Below, piece after piece: positions 36,838 to 46,121 of a stretch of DNA of 64,000 bases. Position numbers and translations under genes: made by a program. The DNA comes from Curvibacter lanceolatus ATCC 14669. Its GTDB lineage: Bacteria; Pseudomonadota; Gammaproteobacteria; Burkholderiales; Burkholderiaceae_C. The DNA lies in the NCBI RefSeq assembly GCF_000381265.1, contig NZ_KB906266.1, forward strand, positions 103,544-167,543. The letters are read 5' to 3'. Below the pieces are notes generated by a model. It ran no database searches. It worked only from the letters and a program-made list of their open reading frames with translations, and was not told where the DNA came from. Within the stretch, counting starts at the first letter, position 1. Each line of letters opens with the position of its first letter.

Positions 36838-38598
36838 ATGAACTCCCTGAGACAACTGAAGATTGGCGCCCGACTTGGCGTGGCATTTGCCGCTGTGCTG
36901 TTGCTGCTCGCCTTGCTTGGAGGTTTTGGCACCTACCAGACCAGCCAGGCCAACTTCTATGCCAAGGACCTAGGCACCAATTGGTTGCCCAGCATCAAAG
37001 TGATTGGTGACATTCGCGCCTCATTGAACCGGGCCCGTCGCGCTGGGCTGCGCCACCTGCTGGAAAACAGCCCTGAAGGCAAGCTGGCGCAGCAAAAGCT
37101 GAGCGAAGACGAGCTGATGCAGAAGTTGCCCAAACTCCTTGCGCAATTCGAGCCCATGATCGCTACAGCCGAGGAAAAGCAGGCCTACGAAAAAATGCGC
37201 AGCACCTACGAGGAATGGCATGCTCTGGAGAAGAAACAGCTGCAGTTGTCTTCTGGCAGCGCAAGCGATCAGGAGGCTGCACGACAGATGGCGGTGGGTG
37301 ACAATGCCCGGGCTTTCTCAGCGATCACAACTGCGGCAGAGAAGCTGGTGGCCATCAATGTCGAAGGCGCCGACAAGTCGACCGCAGCGGCGGCCGCCAG
37401 CTACCAGCAGGCACTCATCGTGTCCATTGGCATGATCGCTCTGGCGGTGCTGATGGGTGCCGCGCTGGCCTTGGTGGTCACGCGCTCCATCACCCAACCG
37501 CTTAGCACTGGCGTAACGGTGGCAGAAGCGGTGGCCCAGGGAGACCTGACCTCGAAGTTCGACATTCAGGGCCGCGATGAGCCCGCCGACCTGCTGCGTG
37601 CCCTGCAGCACATGAACGACCGCCTGGTCGACATCGTGGGGCAGGTGCGCCTGAGCAGCGACAGCATCGCCACCGGCTCGGCCGAGATTGCCACCGGCAA
37701 CGCCGACCTGAGCCAACGCACCGAGCAGCAGGCCAGCAACCTCGAAGAGACAGCGGCCTCAATGGAAGAACTCAACAGCACCGTCAAGACCAATGCCGAC
37801 ACGGCCCAGCAGGCCAGCCGCCTAGCCACCGAGGCCACGCAGGCCGCGGAGCAAGGTGGTGCCGTGGTGGGCCGCGTGGTGGCCACCATGCAGGACATCT
37901 CGGCCTCGTCGAAGAAGATCTCGGACATCATCGGCGTGATCGACGGCATTGCGTTCCAGACCAACATTCTGGCGCTGAACGCCGCCGTGGAAGCGGCCCG
38001 TGCCGGTGAACAAGGCCGTGGCTTTGCCGTGGTGGCCAGCGAGGTGCGCAGCCTGGCTGGGCGCTCGGCCGAAGCGGCCAAGGAGATCAAGAGCCTGATC
38101 AGCACCAGTGTCGAAACCGTGGAAAGCGGCACTGTGCTGGTCGACGAGGCTGGCCAGAGCATGGAAGGCATCGTGGATCAGGTCAAGCGCGTGAGCCAAC
38201 TGATCAATGAGATCTCCAGTGCCTCGATGGAGCAGAGCAGCGGCATCAGCCAGATCGGCGATGCGGTGAACCAGCTCGATCAAGTGACGCAGCAGAACGC
38301 GGCGCTGGTCGAAGAGAGCGCGGCGGCCGCCGACAGTCTGAAGAACCAGTCGCAGCGCTTGGCCGAGCTGGTGTCGGTGTTCAAGATCGATGGCCAGCCT
38401 AACCGAGTCGGGCAGGCTAGCTCGGCAGCTTTGCCTTCGCGCCAGTTCGCCAAGGCCCCGGCCATTGCACCCCTGCCCAAGGCCGCCGCGCCCAAGAAAC
38501 CCAGCCTGGCCAAGGCGCACAATCCAGCCTTGACCAGCTCGGCGAAGGCCCAGGCCACCGCAACTGCCGGCGGAAATGACGACTGGGAGTCGTTCTAA
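36838..38598 (+). CDS. Methyl-accepting chemotaxis protein (Tsr/Tar type)
   Basis: 586 aa. Membrane span at about 12-32, a four-helix-bundle type periplasmic sensor (33-190), second span at about 190-212, HAMP domain, then the signalling hairpin with the invariant tip [21 protein letters not shown]...[14 protein letters not shown]. The C-terminus ends DDWESF, close to the NWETF CheR/CheB docking pentapeptide, so it can recruit adaptation enzymes. The ligand is not known. No other chemotaxis gene is nearby. Confidence 0.95.
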   Translation: MNSLRQLKIGARLGVAFAAVLLLLALLGGFGTYQTSQANFYAKDLGTNWLPSIKVIGDIRASLNRARRAGLRHLLENSPEGKLAQQKLSEDELMQKLPKLLAQFEPMIATAEEKQAYEKMRSTYEEWHALEKKQLQLSSGSASDQEAARQMAVGDNARAFSAITTAAEKLVAINVEGADKSTAAAAASYQQALIVSIGMIALAVLMGAALALVVTRSITQPLSTGVTVAEAVAQGDLTSKFDIQGRDEPADLLRALQHMNDRLVDIVGQVRLSSDSIATGSAEIATGNADLSQRTEQQASNLEETAASMEELNSTVKTNADTAQQASRLATEATQAAEQGGAVVGRVVATMQDISASSKKISDIIGVIDGIAFQTNILALNAAVEAARAGEQGRGFAVVASEVRSLAGRSAEAAKEIKSLISTSVETVESGTVLVDEAGQSMEGIVDQVKRVSQLINEISSASMEQSSGISQIGDAVNQLDQVTQQNAALVEESAAAADSLKNQSQRLAELVSVFKIDGQPNRVGQASSAALPSRQFAKAPAIAPLPKAAAPKKPSLAKAHNPALTSSAKAQATATAGGNDDWESF

Positions 38599-38701
38599 CA
38601 GGAGCTTATGTTGGCAATCTTTGCAGTCGTTCGTGCTCGGTAGAGATTTGCGAGCGGCTGCTCCTGGCCGTTCTCAGACATCGTATCAGGTGCCCACTAG
38701 G

Positions 38702-38805
38702 TGTGATGAAGGCCCGAGTTGGCAGGTTTGAGTCGGAATCAGTGGCAGGTTTGGATCGGACAGACTGGCGGGTTGAAATCGTAGCTGGTGGCGGATTTCA
38801 TCGGA
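38702..38805 (+). repeat. Second Tn7-like end: four TnsB-type sites at exact 23-bp spacing
   Basis: TGGC cores at 38720, 38743, 38766 and 38789 on the plus strand, each 23 bases apart: TTGGCAGGTTTGAGTCGG, GTGGCAGGTTTGGATCGG, CTGGCGGGTTGAAATCG, GTGGCGGATTTCATCGG. The second is identical over 18 bases to the best site of the array near 34360. A possible TGT tip is at 38702-38704. Orientation places the element interior to the right, away from the tns genes. Confidence 0.75.
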
Positions 38806-38843
38806 ATACGCAGACAGAGAGTGGAGATCGAGAATGGCTTGAT

Positions 38844-39134
38844 ATGCCTCCGATGGGCCGTGAAATCGGGAGCCCGGACTATGAGCGATTGACAGCGTTC
38901 GATCAAGCCGCATTTGCGGTCTTCCAGTCGTGGGACAAGGTAGAGCTCTGGTTGACAGCACCAAATTCGCAGCTTGATGGAGCATGCCCAAAGGATATGG
39001 CGCGAAACTCTGATGGACTTAGCAAAGTTATGTCCATCCTCATGTTCGCTGGCGGACATGCAAGTGAGGATTTCATGCGTGAAATTGAGACATTGGCTGT
39101 TCAGGATCGAGCCGCGCTGAAGGAACGTAAGTAG
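38844..39134 (+). CDS. MbcA/ParS/Xre antitoxin-like protein (short)
   Basis: 96 aa. The pattern AFAVFQSWDKVELWLTAPN...LDGACPKDMA...GLSKVMSIL matches the toxin-binding domain of Xre/MbcA/ParS antitoxins (vFg-x4-A-x2-WL-x-PN-x2-L-x-G-x2-P). It lacks the usual N-terminal HTH. It starts about 40 bases inside the site array at 38702. No RES-domain toxin follows. No strong ribosome site, so possibly a truncated gene. Confidence 0.55.
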   Translation: MPPMGREIGSPDYERLTAFDQAAFAVFQSWDKVELWLTAPNSQLDGACPKDMARNSDGLSKVMSILMFAGGHASEDFMREIETLAVQDRAALKERK

Positions 39135-39256
39135 CGCCAAAATTGCATTCGTCGAGCATGGGTAGGTCTCGCTGATATGGAATGGCGTGGGTGTATGGGA
39201 GAAGACTGTCACGTTCAATCAACAACCCGTCAGAGAGGCCGCGTGGAGTAACCCTT

Positions 39257-39628
39257 ATGGAACATGTTCTTGAGCATCCAGACGCTGGCATGGCCTTAGC
39301 TCAGGCCACGGTGCGGGCCAGTCTGTTCCTCGGCATGAACGAGGCCATACTGGCAAGAACCCTGGGATTGCGTGAGCCTGCGGTGGCGCTGATTCTCAAC
39401 TCTGAAAAGCCGATCAATCCTGAGAGCAAGGAAGGCGAACTGGCGCTATTGCTGGTACGTTTGCATCTTTCGTTGAATGCGCTTGTGGGTGCGGACGATC
39501 GCAAGTGGCAGTTTTGGATGGAGGGGTACAACAAGGCTCTCGAGGGCGTGCCGCTACAGCTTATTCAGAGGGTAGACGGTCTGGTGACCACGCTTGCTTA
39601 TCTCGATTCCATGCGTGCATCAAGATAG
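39257..39628 (+). CDS. MbcA/ParS/Xre-family antitoxin-like protein
   Basis: 123 aa from ATG 39257 with GGAG 10 bases upstream. N-terminal HTH-like half (ATVRASLFLGMNEAILARTLGLREPAVALIL) and a C-terminal toxin-binding-type half (ALVGADDRKWQFWMEGYNKALEGVPLQLI...GLVTTLAYL). Antitoxins of this family usually precede a RES toxin that attacks NAD+. Here the downstream DNA runs into an IstB fragment after about 150 bases and no toxin is readable. Confidence 0.7.
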   Translation: MEHVLEHPDAGMALAQATVRASLFLGMNEAILARTLGLREPAVALILNSEKPINPESKEGELALLLVRLHLSLNALVGADDRKWQFWMEGYNKALEGVPLQLIQRVDGLVTTLAYLDSMRASR

Positions 39629-39778
39629 GCACCGGATATCTGAGGTATTGATGAGGGCGTTTACATGGGCCTTTTCCGGTCTTGCTGGGGGAACCGTCTG
39701 GGGATGTGGCAGCAATGACGATGCTGTTGAGGCGATACTCTTGTATGGTGAGTCCCACCGTGGTCAAGGCCACCGACT

Positions 39779-40045
39779 ATAGCTTTTGCCCTCGAACTCC
39801 AGCATCGCGCAGCGGTGCATCAGCCGGTCCAGGATGGTGCTGCCCATGGTGGCGTCACCCAGGTATTTGCCCCAGTCCTGCACCACACGGTTGGAGGTGA
39901 TGACGATGGAGCGGCGCAGCTTGTAGCGCTGGTGCACGATGGCCTGCAAGAGTTCGGCACTGACATCGGCAATGCGCCTGGCCAGGAATAGGTCGTCCAG
40001 GATCAACAGATCCGGCTCGATCCAATCCTTGAGCTGACGGGTCAC
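39779..40045 (-). pseudogene. IstB (IS21-family ATPase) fragment
   Basis: About 89 codons covering the Walker B to C-terminal part of IstB: PDLLILDDL, then IVITSNRVVQDWGKYLGD and ILDRLMHRCAMLEFEGKSY. The P-loop half is missing and similarity breaks off after FEGKSY on the other side. No istA is present. 39629-39778 has no gene; the 105 bases between the fragment and the Bug-protein gene stop (40046-40150) may be foreign IS DNA as well. Confidence 0.82.
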
Positions 40046-40150
40046 CGCGACAGAACCGAATGGACTGCACCATGAAGCCGTGGCCTACCTGAACCGGATG
40101 GGGCAGTTTTTCTGTGGGCCGACCTCCTTTGCGACGAGCGCCTTGGAGCC

Positions 40151-41161
40151 TCAACTTACAGCGGTGAAGCCGAGGGTGTTTACGACATCTTTCCAGCGGG
40201 CGGTCTCCATTCGCATGCGTTCTGCCAGCGCTTCGGCCGTACTATGGGTAACCTCATAGCAGCTTGCCGCCATCGCATCCTGTAGCTCTTTGTTTGAAAG
40301 CGCACGCATGAGTTCCTCTTGCGCACGCCGGAACTGCGCCGTGGGCGTTTTCGCCGGAAGGAAAAATCCGACCCAGTCTTGGATCACGACTTCTTTATAT
40401 CCTTGCTCTAGGAAAGTACCGACCTTCGGAGTAAATATGCTCCGCTTGCTACCTGTCGTGCCAAGGATTCGGCACTTATTCAAATTGGCGAAAGTCTGAA
40501 CGTCACCGAGCGGAACACAGGCTGCAGAAACATGCCCGCCCACCATGTCGAGCACAGCAGGGCCCGGTCCTCTGTAAGCGATGTGAGTCAACTTAAAGTT
40601 TCCCGCCCTCGCTAGCATGGCCCCTGCGAAGTGTGGCGTCGAGCCCGCAGCTGGTGAGCCAAACTGAGCTTTGTCGGGATTGGCTTTGCACCAAAGGACA
40701 TATTCATTCAACGTTGTGATCTGCTCGGGAACTGCCGGCCCGACCGCGAAGGCAAGGTCGAAAGTCGCACCGATCGATACCGGCATCAGGTCCACTGCTG
40801 GCTTATACGGAAGGCTCTGAAAAGTGTAAGGGTACAGCACCATGTGCGGCGAAGGCGTTAGCAGCAGGGTGCCACCGTCGGCTGGTGCGCCCTTGACGAA
40901 ACTAACAGCAAGCTGTCCAAAGGCACCGGTGCGATTGTCGACGATGGCTGAAACAGCATATGCTGGCTGTAATCGCTCGCCAACACGGCGTGCCAGGTTG
41001 TCAATGACTGACCCAGCGCCTGAGCCCACCACCAAGCGCACGAGCGGAAGGCTTTGGGATTTTTGTGCCCAAGCCAATCGGGGAGGCGCAAGCAGGGGCA
41101 GAGTGCTGAACACTGTTGCGTTACGAATCAGCTCGCGACGGCTTTTGAGGTATGGTTTCAT
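40151..41161 (-). CDS. Bug/TctC-family periplasmic solute-binding protein
   Basis: 336 aa from ATG 41161 with AGGAGT upstream; a longer frame to 41230 has no support. N-terminal Tat/Sec-like export signal (KSRRELIRNATVFSTLPLLAPPRLAWAQ). Mature part has the Bug pattern: LVRLVVGSGAGSVIDNLARRVGE, VDNRTGAFGQLAV, and the ligand-loop region FGSPAAGSTPHFAG. Binds a small carboxylate or aromatic acid. No TctA/TctB membrane partners are nearby. Last gene of a leftward unit with a porin and an FAD monooxygenase. Confidence 0.88.
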   Translation of the reverse strand: MKPYLKSRRELIRNATVFSTLPLLAPPRLAWAQKSQSLPLVRLVVGSGAGSVIDNLARRVGERLQPAYAVSAIVDNRTGAFGQLAVSFVKGAPADGGTLLLTPSPHMVLYPYTFQSLPYKPAVDLMPVSIGATFDLAFAVGPAVPEQITTLNEYVLWCKANPDKAQFGSPAAGSTPHFAGAMLARAGNFKLTHIAYRGPGPAVLDMVGGHVSAACVPLGDVQTFANLNKCRILGTTGSKRSIFTPKVGTFLEQGYKEVVIQDWVGFFLPAKTPTAQFRRAQEELMRALSNKELQDAMAASCYEVTHSTAEALAERMRMETARWKDVVNTLGFTAVS

Positions 41162-41230
41162 GCGGACTCCTGAAGATGGCTGCGCGTTGAGTGCGCAGCG
41201 TTTGTTGTGGACTTTTTTGAACGCGTTCAC

Positions 41231-42315
41231 TCAAAAGCTGTGGCGCAATCCAACCGCTAAACCCAATTGGTTCATGCCGACGCCAACAGTGGAAGCCGCA
41301 CTGACAGAGACAGCGGCAGCGCCTGAATTGCGTACATATCCCGAACTGATGTAAGCCACTGTCCGGGGCGAGAAAGCATGACTAATCCTCAGAGCCAGCA
41401 TCTTGGCGTCGTTAGGGCTGCCCTTGACGTCGTAGCGATAGATTTCGGCATCCATGGTCCAACTTGGCGCAAAGCCATAACTGGCCCCCAGATAGGCGAT
41501 ATCGCTGCGGAACTCGGTCGCTGTACTGCGCTCACGATGCAGAACGCCCCCGAACAAACGCACTGCATCCATCTGTGTACTGCCCGACAAAAGGGTTCGG
41601 CGATCACGGTAATTGGGGTTGTTGAGGCCGAGGGTTGCATTGGGGCCGCCGTTCATGACATCGCGGCTGATCGCAACGTTGAATGCCTTGCTGGTGTACT
41701 TGGCCATGGCGCTCCACTGTTTGCAGGCCTGACTGCTAGCGTCACCAGGACAGTTGGTCGCGGTGGGCCCGACGCCTGCCATGACATCGCGACCAAAACT
41801 GTAGGTCGCGCCGACGGCGACGTTGCCGAAGGTACCCAAGTAACCCAATGCGTTATCGCTTAAAGCAGCGGGAATGTAGGGGTCGATTGAACCTATAGAG
41901 TGCAGACTGGGGCCCATGGCTGAAAAAATGGCCTGCGTTGTCATGGTGGGGAGCCGGCCAGCCGTCACGGTGCCATAGGGAGTGGCAAGTCCGACAAAAC
42001 TACCGCGGCCCCATGCGCGACCGCCGAAATTCATGCTGCCAGTACCCGGCGCAAATCCCATTTCCATCTGAGCCAGGGCAAAGACCCCCCCCCCAAGTCT
42101 TCCCGTGTACGAAATCCCAACCGCGATGGCAGCGAGCCGGTCAGGGAAGGCTGTCGGATTTGGCTACCTCCTGCGCTGTCGACATTGGTCAGCCGTTCGA
42201 ATGCCACATCCACCACACCGTAGATCGTGACACTCGATTGCGCTTGCGCTGCATATGCCCCGCCGGCCAAGATGGCCATGCATGTACCACGTTGAAGAAT
42301 TCTTTGTGCGTTCAT
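41231..42315 (-). pseudogene. Burkholderiales-type porin, frameshifted at a G10 tract
   Basis: ATG 42315 opens a signal peptide and first strands (SSVTIYGVVDVAFERL...PSRLGFRTREDLGGG), but translation leaves frame at a run of ten G on the coding strand. The remaining barrel (MEMGFAPGTGSMNFGGRAWGRGSFVGL ... GVGMNQLGLAVGLRHSF) continues in another frame to 41231. Eleven G would restore EDLGGGVFALAQMEMGF, which matches the usual porin spacing EDLGGG-x8-E-x-GF exactly. It is either a phase-variable gene in the off state, a recent mutation or a sequencing error. Placed between the FAD monooxygenase and Bug genes, it would be the uptake channel for their substrate. Confidence 0.85.
42085..42094 (-). 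repeat. Homopolymer tract G10 (coding strand) in porin
   Basis: Ten consecutive C on the plus strand. This long mononucleotide run sits in the codons for the glycines after EDL and is the point of frameshift. Confidence 0.95.
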
Positions 42316-42402
42316 GTTTTGTCTCTTTTGCGGATTTATCTCCGCTTTGTAGTGCGCTACCGAGGAGGCGATGAACGGCGAGATGGCCGCTCATCATTGA
42401 AC

Positions 42403-43527
42403 TTAAATTTCTTCAGCTAGTGCTGACAAGCTACGTGCCAGGATGGCTGTTTGCTCCGCTGAGGATGCACCGCTGCGCTCTTTGTCGCCGATTTCGAAAG
42501 AACTCTCGACTACAAGCTGACATCTCTCATGACGCCGTCTCATGAAGTTGTGCAATGCTTCAGGCACAGAGTCCGCAACATCCAGTTCGGCCGCAAGCAC
42601 GAGGGCATCTTCTATGGCAAGTCCGGCGCCCGAAGCCAGTTGCGGCGTAGTAGGGTGAGCTGCATCACCAATCAACTGGACGTGGCCGCGTGACCAAGGC
42701 TGCGGCAGGCGGAATGCTTCGAGCGGTCGTACGATCACGGCTGACTCCTGTGACAGACCCTCACGGATCGCCTGCAGCGGCCCGCCGTAGGATTGCAACA
42801 AATTCGACAGCGTTGGAGCCAGATCTACGTCCTTGACGTGGTCACGCCCTTCGCAGGTTTCCAGCAGGAACATGTACATGCTGTCAGCAGAAACCGGCGT
42901 GAGGCCGACCTTGTGTGGGCCACCAAGGAAGAAGTGGCGTTGATTCAATCCAGGAGGGCGTGGCGCGACAGTTCGCCAAACATATTGGCCCATATAGCGC
43001 GGCTTCTCTGCCTCAGGAAACAACAAACTGCGTACCCTTGAATACAGCCCATCGGCGCCCACTACCAAGTCGAAGTCAGCCTCGGTACCGTCGCTGAAGC
43101 TGACCTGGGCACCCTGCTCAAGATCTTTGACGGCTTCCACCGTCAGACCTAGCCCCACCTCTGCACCAGAGGCAAGTACCTGGGCCGACAAGATTTTGTG
43201 CAGCGCGGGGCGCATGATGCCGCCGCAACCCTCCACACCGGCAGTCGGCGAGATTGGCGTGGGCACTTCGTGGAGGAACCGGCCATGTATATCGCAGACC
43301 CTGATCCCATGGCCAATGTAGGCTTGCGCAGCTACCTCGTCGTAGATGCCCAACTGTTTCATGGCGCGTAAGGTCGGACCAGTGATCGTGATGCCCGCGC
43401 CATAAACCCGCCAGCCTGGGTCTAGATCGATCAGTCTCACTGTGTGGCCAGCTCGCCTGAGCATGAGCGTCGTGGCCATACCCGCGATGCCACCGCCGAC
43501 CACGAGAACGCGTCGCTTGTGTCTCAT
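42403..43527 (-). CDS. FAD-dependent aromatic monooxygenase
   Basis: 374 aa from ATG 43527 (GGAGAAC upstream). Flavoprotein hydroxylase of the class A type: Rossmann motif VVGGGIAGMATTLMLRRAG at the N-terminus, ADGLYSRVR (the DG motif) near the middle, and LIGDAAHPTTPQLASGAG (GD motif) toward the C-terminus. It should hydroxylate an aromatic or N-heterocyclic ring using NAD(P)H and O2. Divergent from the C-C hydrolase/LigAB operon, so its product is likely their substrate. The substrate is not known. Confidence 0.9.
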   Translation of the reverse strand: MRHKRRVLVVGGGIAGMATTLMLRRAGHTVRLIDLDPGWRVYGAGITITGPTLRAMKQLGIYDEVAAQAYIGHGIRVCDIHGRFLHEVPTPISPTAGVEGCGGIMRPALHKILSAQVLASGAEVGLGLTVEAVKDLEQGAQVSFSDGTEADFDLVVGADGLYSRVRSLLFPEAEKPRYMGQYVWRTVAPRPPGLNQRHFFLGGPHKVGLTPVSADSMYMFLLETCEGRDHVKDVDLAPTLSNLLQSYGGPLQAIREGLSQESAVIVRPLEAFRLPQPWSRGHVQLIGDAAHPTTPQLASGAGLAIEDALVLAAELDVADSVPEALHNFMRRRHERCQLVVESSFEIGDKERSGASSAEQTAILARSLSALAEEI

Positions 43528-43829
43528 TTGTTTGTTCTCCGCTTTAGATGGGAGCCGATTAAAGCGGCCCATCTGCGCTGGCGTCAACGGTCAATCAGGC
43601 TGATCGCCGTGCCGATCAAAGACGAGTTCAGAGCCAAACAAAAGCAAGGGTTTACGCGTGCAACACGTGGCTTAGGGTCGGTGTTCACGCACGCTGAGTT
43701 CGACGCACACATGGTCAATACCAAGTGCGTTTGTAGCCAAACGATTCAACAGTGAATCGACTTAGCATCACCAAAACCGCAGGCAGGCAGCAGATTGCGC
43801 GAGCCGCCAACCACTTCAATGGAGACATG
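43528..43829. promoter_or_regulatory. Divergent control region of the ring-cleavage cluster
   Basis: About 300 bases between the leftward monooxygenase and the rightward hydrolase. Contains GCTTTA (43541-43546) - 13 bases - TAAAGC (43560-43565), an inverted repeat just before the monooxygenase ribosome site. No regulator gene is adjacent; the nearest is the LysR gene at 50365. No confident -35/-10 pair. Confidence 0.45.
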
Positions 43830-44996
43830 ATGGTAGACAGCAAAGACGTCCCACAGGCCGAAGTCCAAGGACGGCCTAAGACATTGGAAGAAGCACGTGC
43901 GTGGATGAAGACGCGGCTTGCTTCGCGCACTCACCCGATGAATGCGCTGGACCCTCATGAAGGGGCTGCATTGATCGACGCGTTGCCTGGCCTAGACGGC
44001 CAAAGCTGGTCTGACCATTGGCGCCGCCATGGCGATCACGTCTATCTCGAAGCGGAGAAAGCACTGAACAATGGTCGCACCGCTGACGCCAGTAGTCTGT
44101 TCATGAAGGCCAGCGGCCTGTACTTCATGGGCCGCTTTCCTTGCCCCGACCACCCTGGAAAGCTACAAAGCGCAGAGCTGGAGCGGGCGGCCTATATGAA
44201 GGCCGCGCAACTGTGGGTACTTCCCGCCGAACGGGTCAGCATTCCCTTTGCCGGTCGCGCGGACGAGGGCAAAGAGGTGATCGTGCTGCTGCGAAAGCCG
44301 GTGAACGTGGCGTGTCCGCCTGTGGTGGTGATGTGGGGCGGCGTGGATGCCTGGAAAGAGCAGATGACGCAAGCCTGCGATGCGTTGCTAGCGCTAGGTG
44401 TGGCGACGGTAGCGATGGACAACGCCGGCACGGGTGAATCTCCAGTACGCGGTGTTCAGGACGCCGAGAGGCAATTCGTGACTGTGTTCGACTGGGTCGA
44501 CTCGCGCCGGGACCTCGACGGCAACCGCTTGGCCTGTCTTGGTCGTTCATTCGGAGGCTACTGGGCAACCAAGCTGGCTTTGCTGTATCCCGATCGGCTC
44601 AGAGGCGCAGTCAATTGGGGTGGTGGAGCCCACCACATGTTCCAGCCCGAGTGGATCGGTGCCTCTCGCTATCCTGACAGCTATCTCATGAACTTGGTGG
44701 AAACCCGCTGCCGCATGCTCGGTGCCACAAACGATCAAGAGTATCTTGCTTTCTTCAAACGCTTATCGTTGCTCGACCAGGGCTTGCTGGACCGACGCAG
44801 CGCCCCCTTGCTGCTGGTCAATGGACGAGAAGACAAGCAATGTCCTATTGAGGATTTGCACTTGGTCAGCTCCTACGGCAATCCAAAGCATGTCCGCCTA
44901 TTCCCCGGGGGGCACATGGGGCTAACGCCGGAGACCTTGCCAACTATCGTGCGCTGGCTGGCCGATCAGGTTGAGGCAGATGGAGGTCCGAAATGA
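43830..44996 (+). CDS. Alpha/beta hydrolase, DHPON/FrsA-like C-C hydrolase type
   Basis: 388 aa from ATG 43830, five bases after GGAG; ATG 43827 and GTG 43752 are alternatives. N-terminal helical cap region (about 1-130), then an alpha/beta hydrolase core: VVVMWGGVDAWKE, nucleophile GRSFGGYWATK, acid in LLVNGREDKQCP and His in FPGGHMGL. The layout resembles 2,6-dihydroxypseudooxynicotine hydrolase, which cleaves a C-C bond next to an aromatic ring. Followed with a 4-base overlap by the LigA-type subunit, so it acts in the same pathway. Confidence 0.82.
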   Translation: MVDSKDVPQAEVQGRPKTLEEARAWMKTRLASRTHPMNALDPHEGAALIDALPGLDGQSWSDHWRRHGDHVYLEAEKALNNGRTADASSLFMKASGLYFMGRFPCPDHPGKLQSAELERAAYMKAAQLWVLPAERVSIPFAGRADEGKEVIVLLRKPVNVACPPVVVMWGGVDAWKEQMTQACDALLALGVATVAMDNAGTGESPVRGVQDAERQFVTVFDWVDSRRDLDGNRLACLGRSFGGYWATKLALLYPDRLRGAVNWGGGAHHMFQPEWIGASRYPDSYLMNLVETRCRMLGATNDQEYLAFFKRLSLLDQGLLDRRSAPLLLVNGREDKQCPIEDLHLVSSYGNPKHVRLFPGGHMGLTPETLPTIVRWLADQVEADGGPK

Positions 44997-45301
44997 CCGC
45001 GCGCAACTGGCAACTGTCGATGCCAACCCAAGAATGCTATTGGATCGACAAAATTTTGTTCGACGTGCATCACAAGGAAGGTCACCTGCAACGGTATGTG
45101 GAAGATCCCATGACCTACATGGAGAGCTTCGCACTCTCTCACTCAGTCAAGGCCCAGATCCGCGACAACGATATCGGCGCACTGTACTTGGCTGGCGCCA
45201 ATCCCTATCTTTTACGTGCTCACGCGCTCGGAGTCCACATGCTCGAACAGGATTTTCTTCTCTCGCTGCGCAGCGTTAATCAGAAGGTCGCCCATGGCTA
45301 A
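44993..45301 (+). CDS. Extradiol dioxygenase small (LigA-type) subunit
   Basis: 102 aa. LigA-superfamily alpha subunit of a type II extradiol dioxygenase, all-helical; motifs YWIDKILFDVHH and the C-terminal NPYLLRAHALGV are typical. ATG overlaps the hydrolase stop (ATGA), and its 3' end overlaps the large subunit by 8 bases. Confidence 0.85.
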   Translation: MTARNWQLSMPTQECYWIDKILFDVHHKEGHLQRYVEDPMTYMESFALSHSVKAQIRDNDIGALYLAGANPYLLRAHALGVHMLEQDFLLSLRSVNQKVAHG

Positions 45302-46121
45302 ATTTGTTGGTGCCTTCGCTGCAAGTCATACGCCCGTGATGTTGAACCTACCACAGGCTGTGCATGACGACGTGCGTATGCGGGTGTATGCCGCCTTCAA
45401 GGATTTGGGGGCGCTCATTGCTGCCACTCGCCCGGACGTATTGGTGCTGGTGTCGGACGACCATCTGCACAATTTCTTTCTAGACAACTTCCCCGCGTTC
45501 TGCGTGGGTGCCGGCGACCTGTATCCGGTACCGGCCGAACACTGGCTCAAAGCACCTAAATCTGTACTACCGGGTGACGCTGGTTTCGGTGCGCACCTGC
45601 TGGGTGAGGCATTGAACGCTGATTTCGATCCTTCGTTTTCTATGCACCTCACGCTTGATCACGGCGTCCTCACACCGCTTCTGCTCGCTGGGCTTCACGA
45701 GAAGGTGCGGATCGTGCCTTTGTTGATCAACTGCGTACAACCGCCATTGCCTACCATGCGCCGCTGCCTGCAGTGGGGTCGCATGCTTCGTGAGGCCATC
45801 GAGTCATATGAGCCTGACCTACGCATCGCCGTGCTCGCGACCGGCGGTATCAGCCACGACGTGGCGACGCCGCGCATGGGCATGGTCAATGAGTCTTTCG
45901 ACCGAGAATTCATCCGCTTGTTAGAGAGCCGCGATGAATTCGCTCTGGAACAGTTCGCGACCCATCGGGTCAACGAGGCAGGGAATGGGGCTGAAGAAAT
46001 AAGGAACTGGCTGGTGGCCCAGGGGGTATCACGCGGTGCTGCTTTTCACAACCACTTCTATGAAGCTGTGCCGGAATGGTACACAGGCATCGCTCTAGCA
46101 TCCTGGGCGGGTGAAAAATGA
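45294..46121 (+). CDS. Extradiol ring-cleavage dioxygenase large (LigB-type) subunit
   Basis: 275 aa from ATG 45294. Non-haem iron ligands by comparison with LigB: H12 in AASHTPV, H59 in SDDHLHNF, and E234 or E235 in GNGAEEIRNW; catalytic His188 in TGGISHDVA. With the LigA-like subunit it forms a protocatechuate 4,5-dioxygenase/gallate dioxygenase type enzyme, opening a catechol-type ring between a hydroxylated and a non-hydroxylated carbon. The substrate cannot be told from the sequence; the lack of LigC/LigI/LigJ neighbours argues against a normal protocatechuate 4,5-pathway. Confidence 0.87.
   Translation: MAKFVGAFAASHTPVMLNLPQAVHDDVRMRVYAAFKDLGALIAATRPDVLVLVSDDHLHNFFLDNFPAFCVGAGDLYPVPAEHWLKAPKSVLPGDAGFGAHLLGEALNADFDPSFSMHLTLDHGVLTPLLLAGLHEKVRIVPLLINCVQPPLPTMRRCLQWGRMLREAIESYEPDLRIAVLATGGISHDVATPRMGMVNESFDREFIRLLESRDEFALEQFATHRVNEAGNGAEEIRNWLVAQGVSRGAAFHNHFYEAVPEWYTGIALASWAGEK

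Noticed and set aside
39640..39782. RES-toxin start downstream of the antitoxin-like gene
   Set aside because: The short frame MRAFTWAFSGLAGG... does not hold the conserved RES residues and ends at the IstB fragment.
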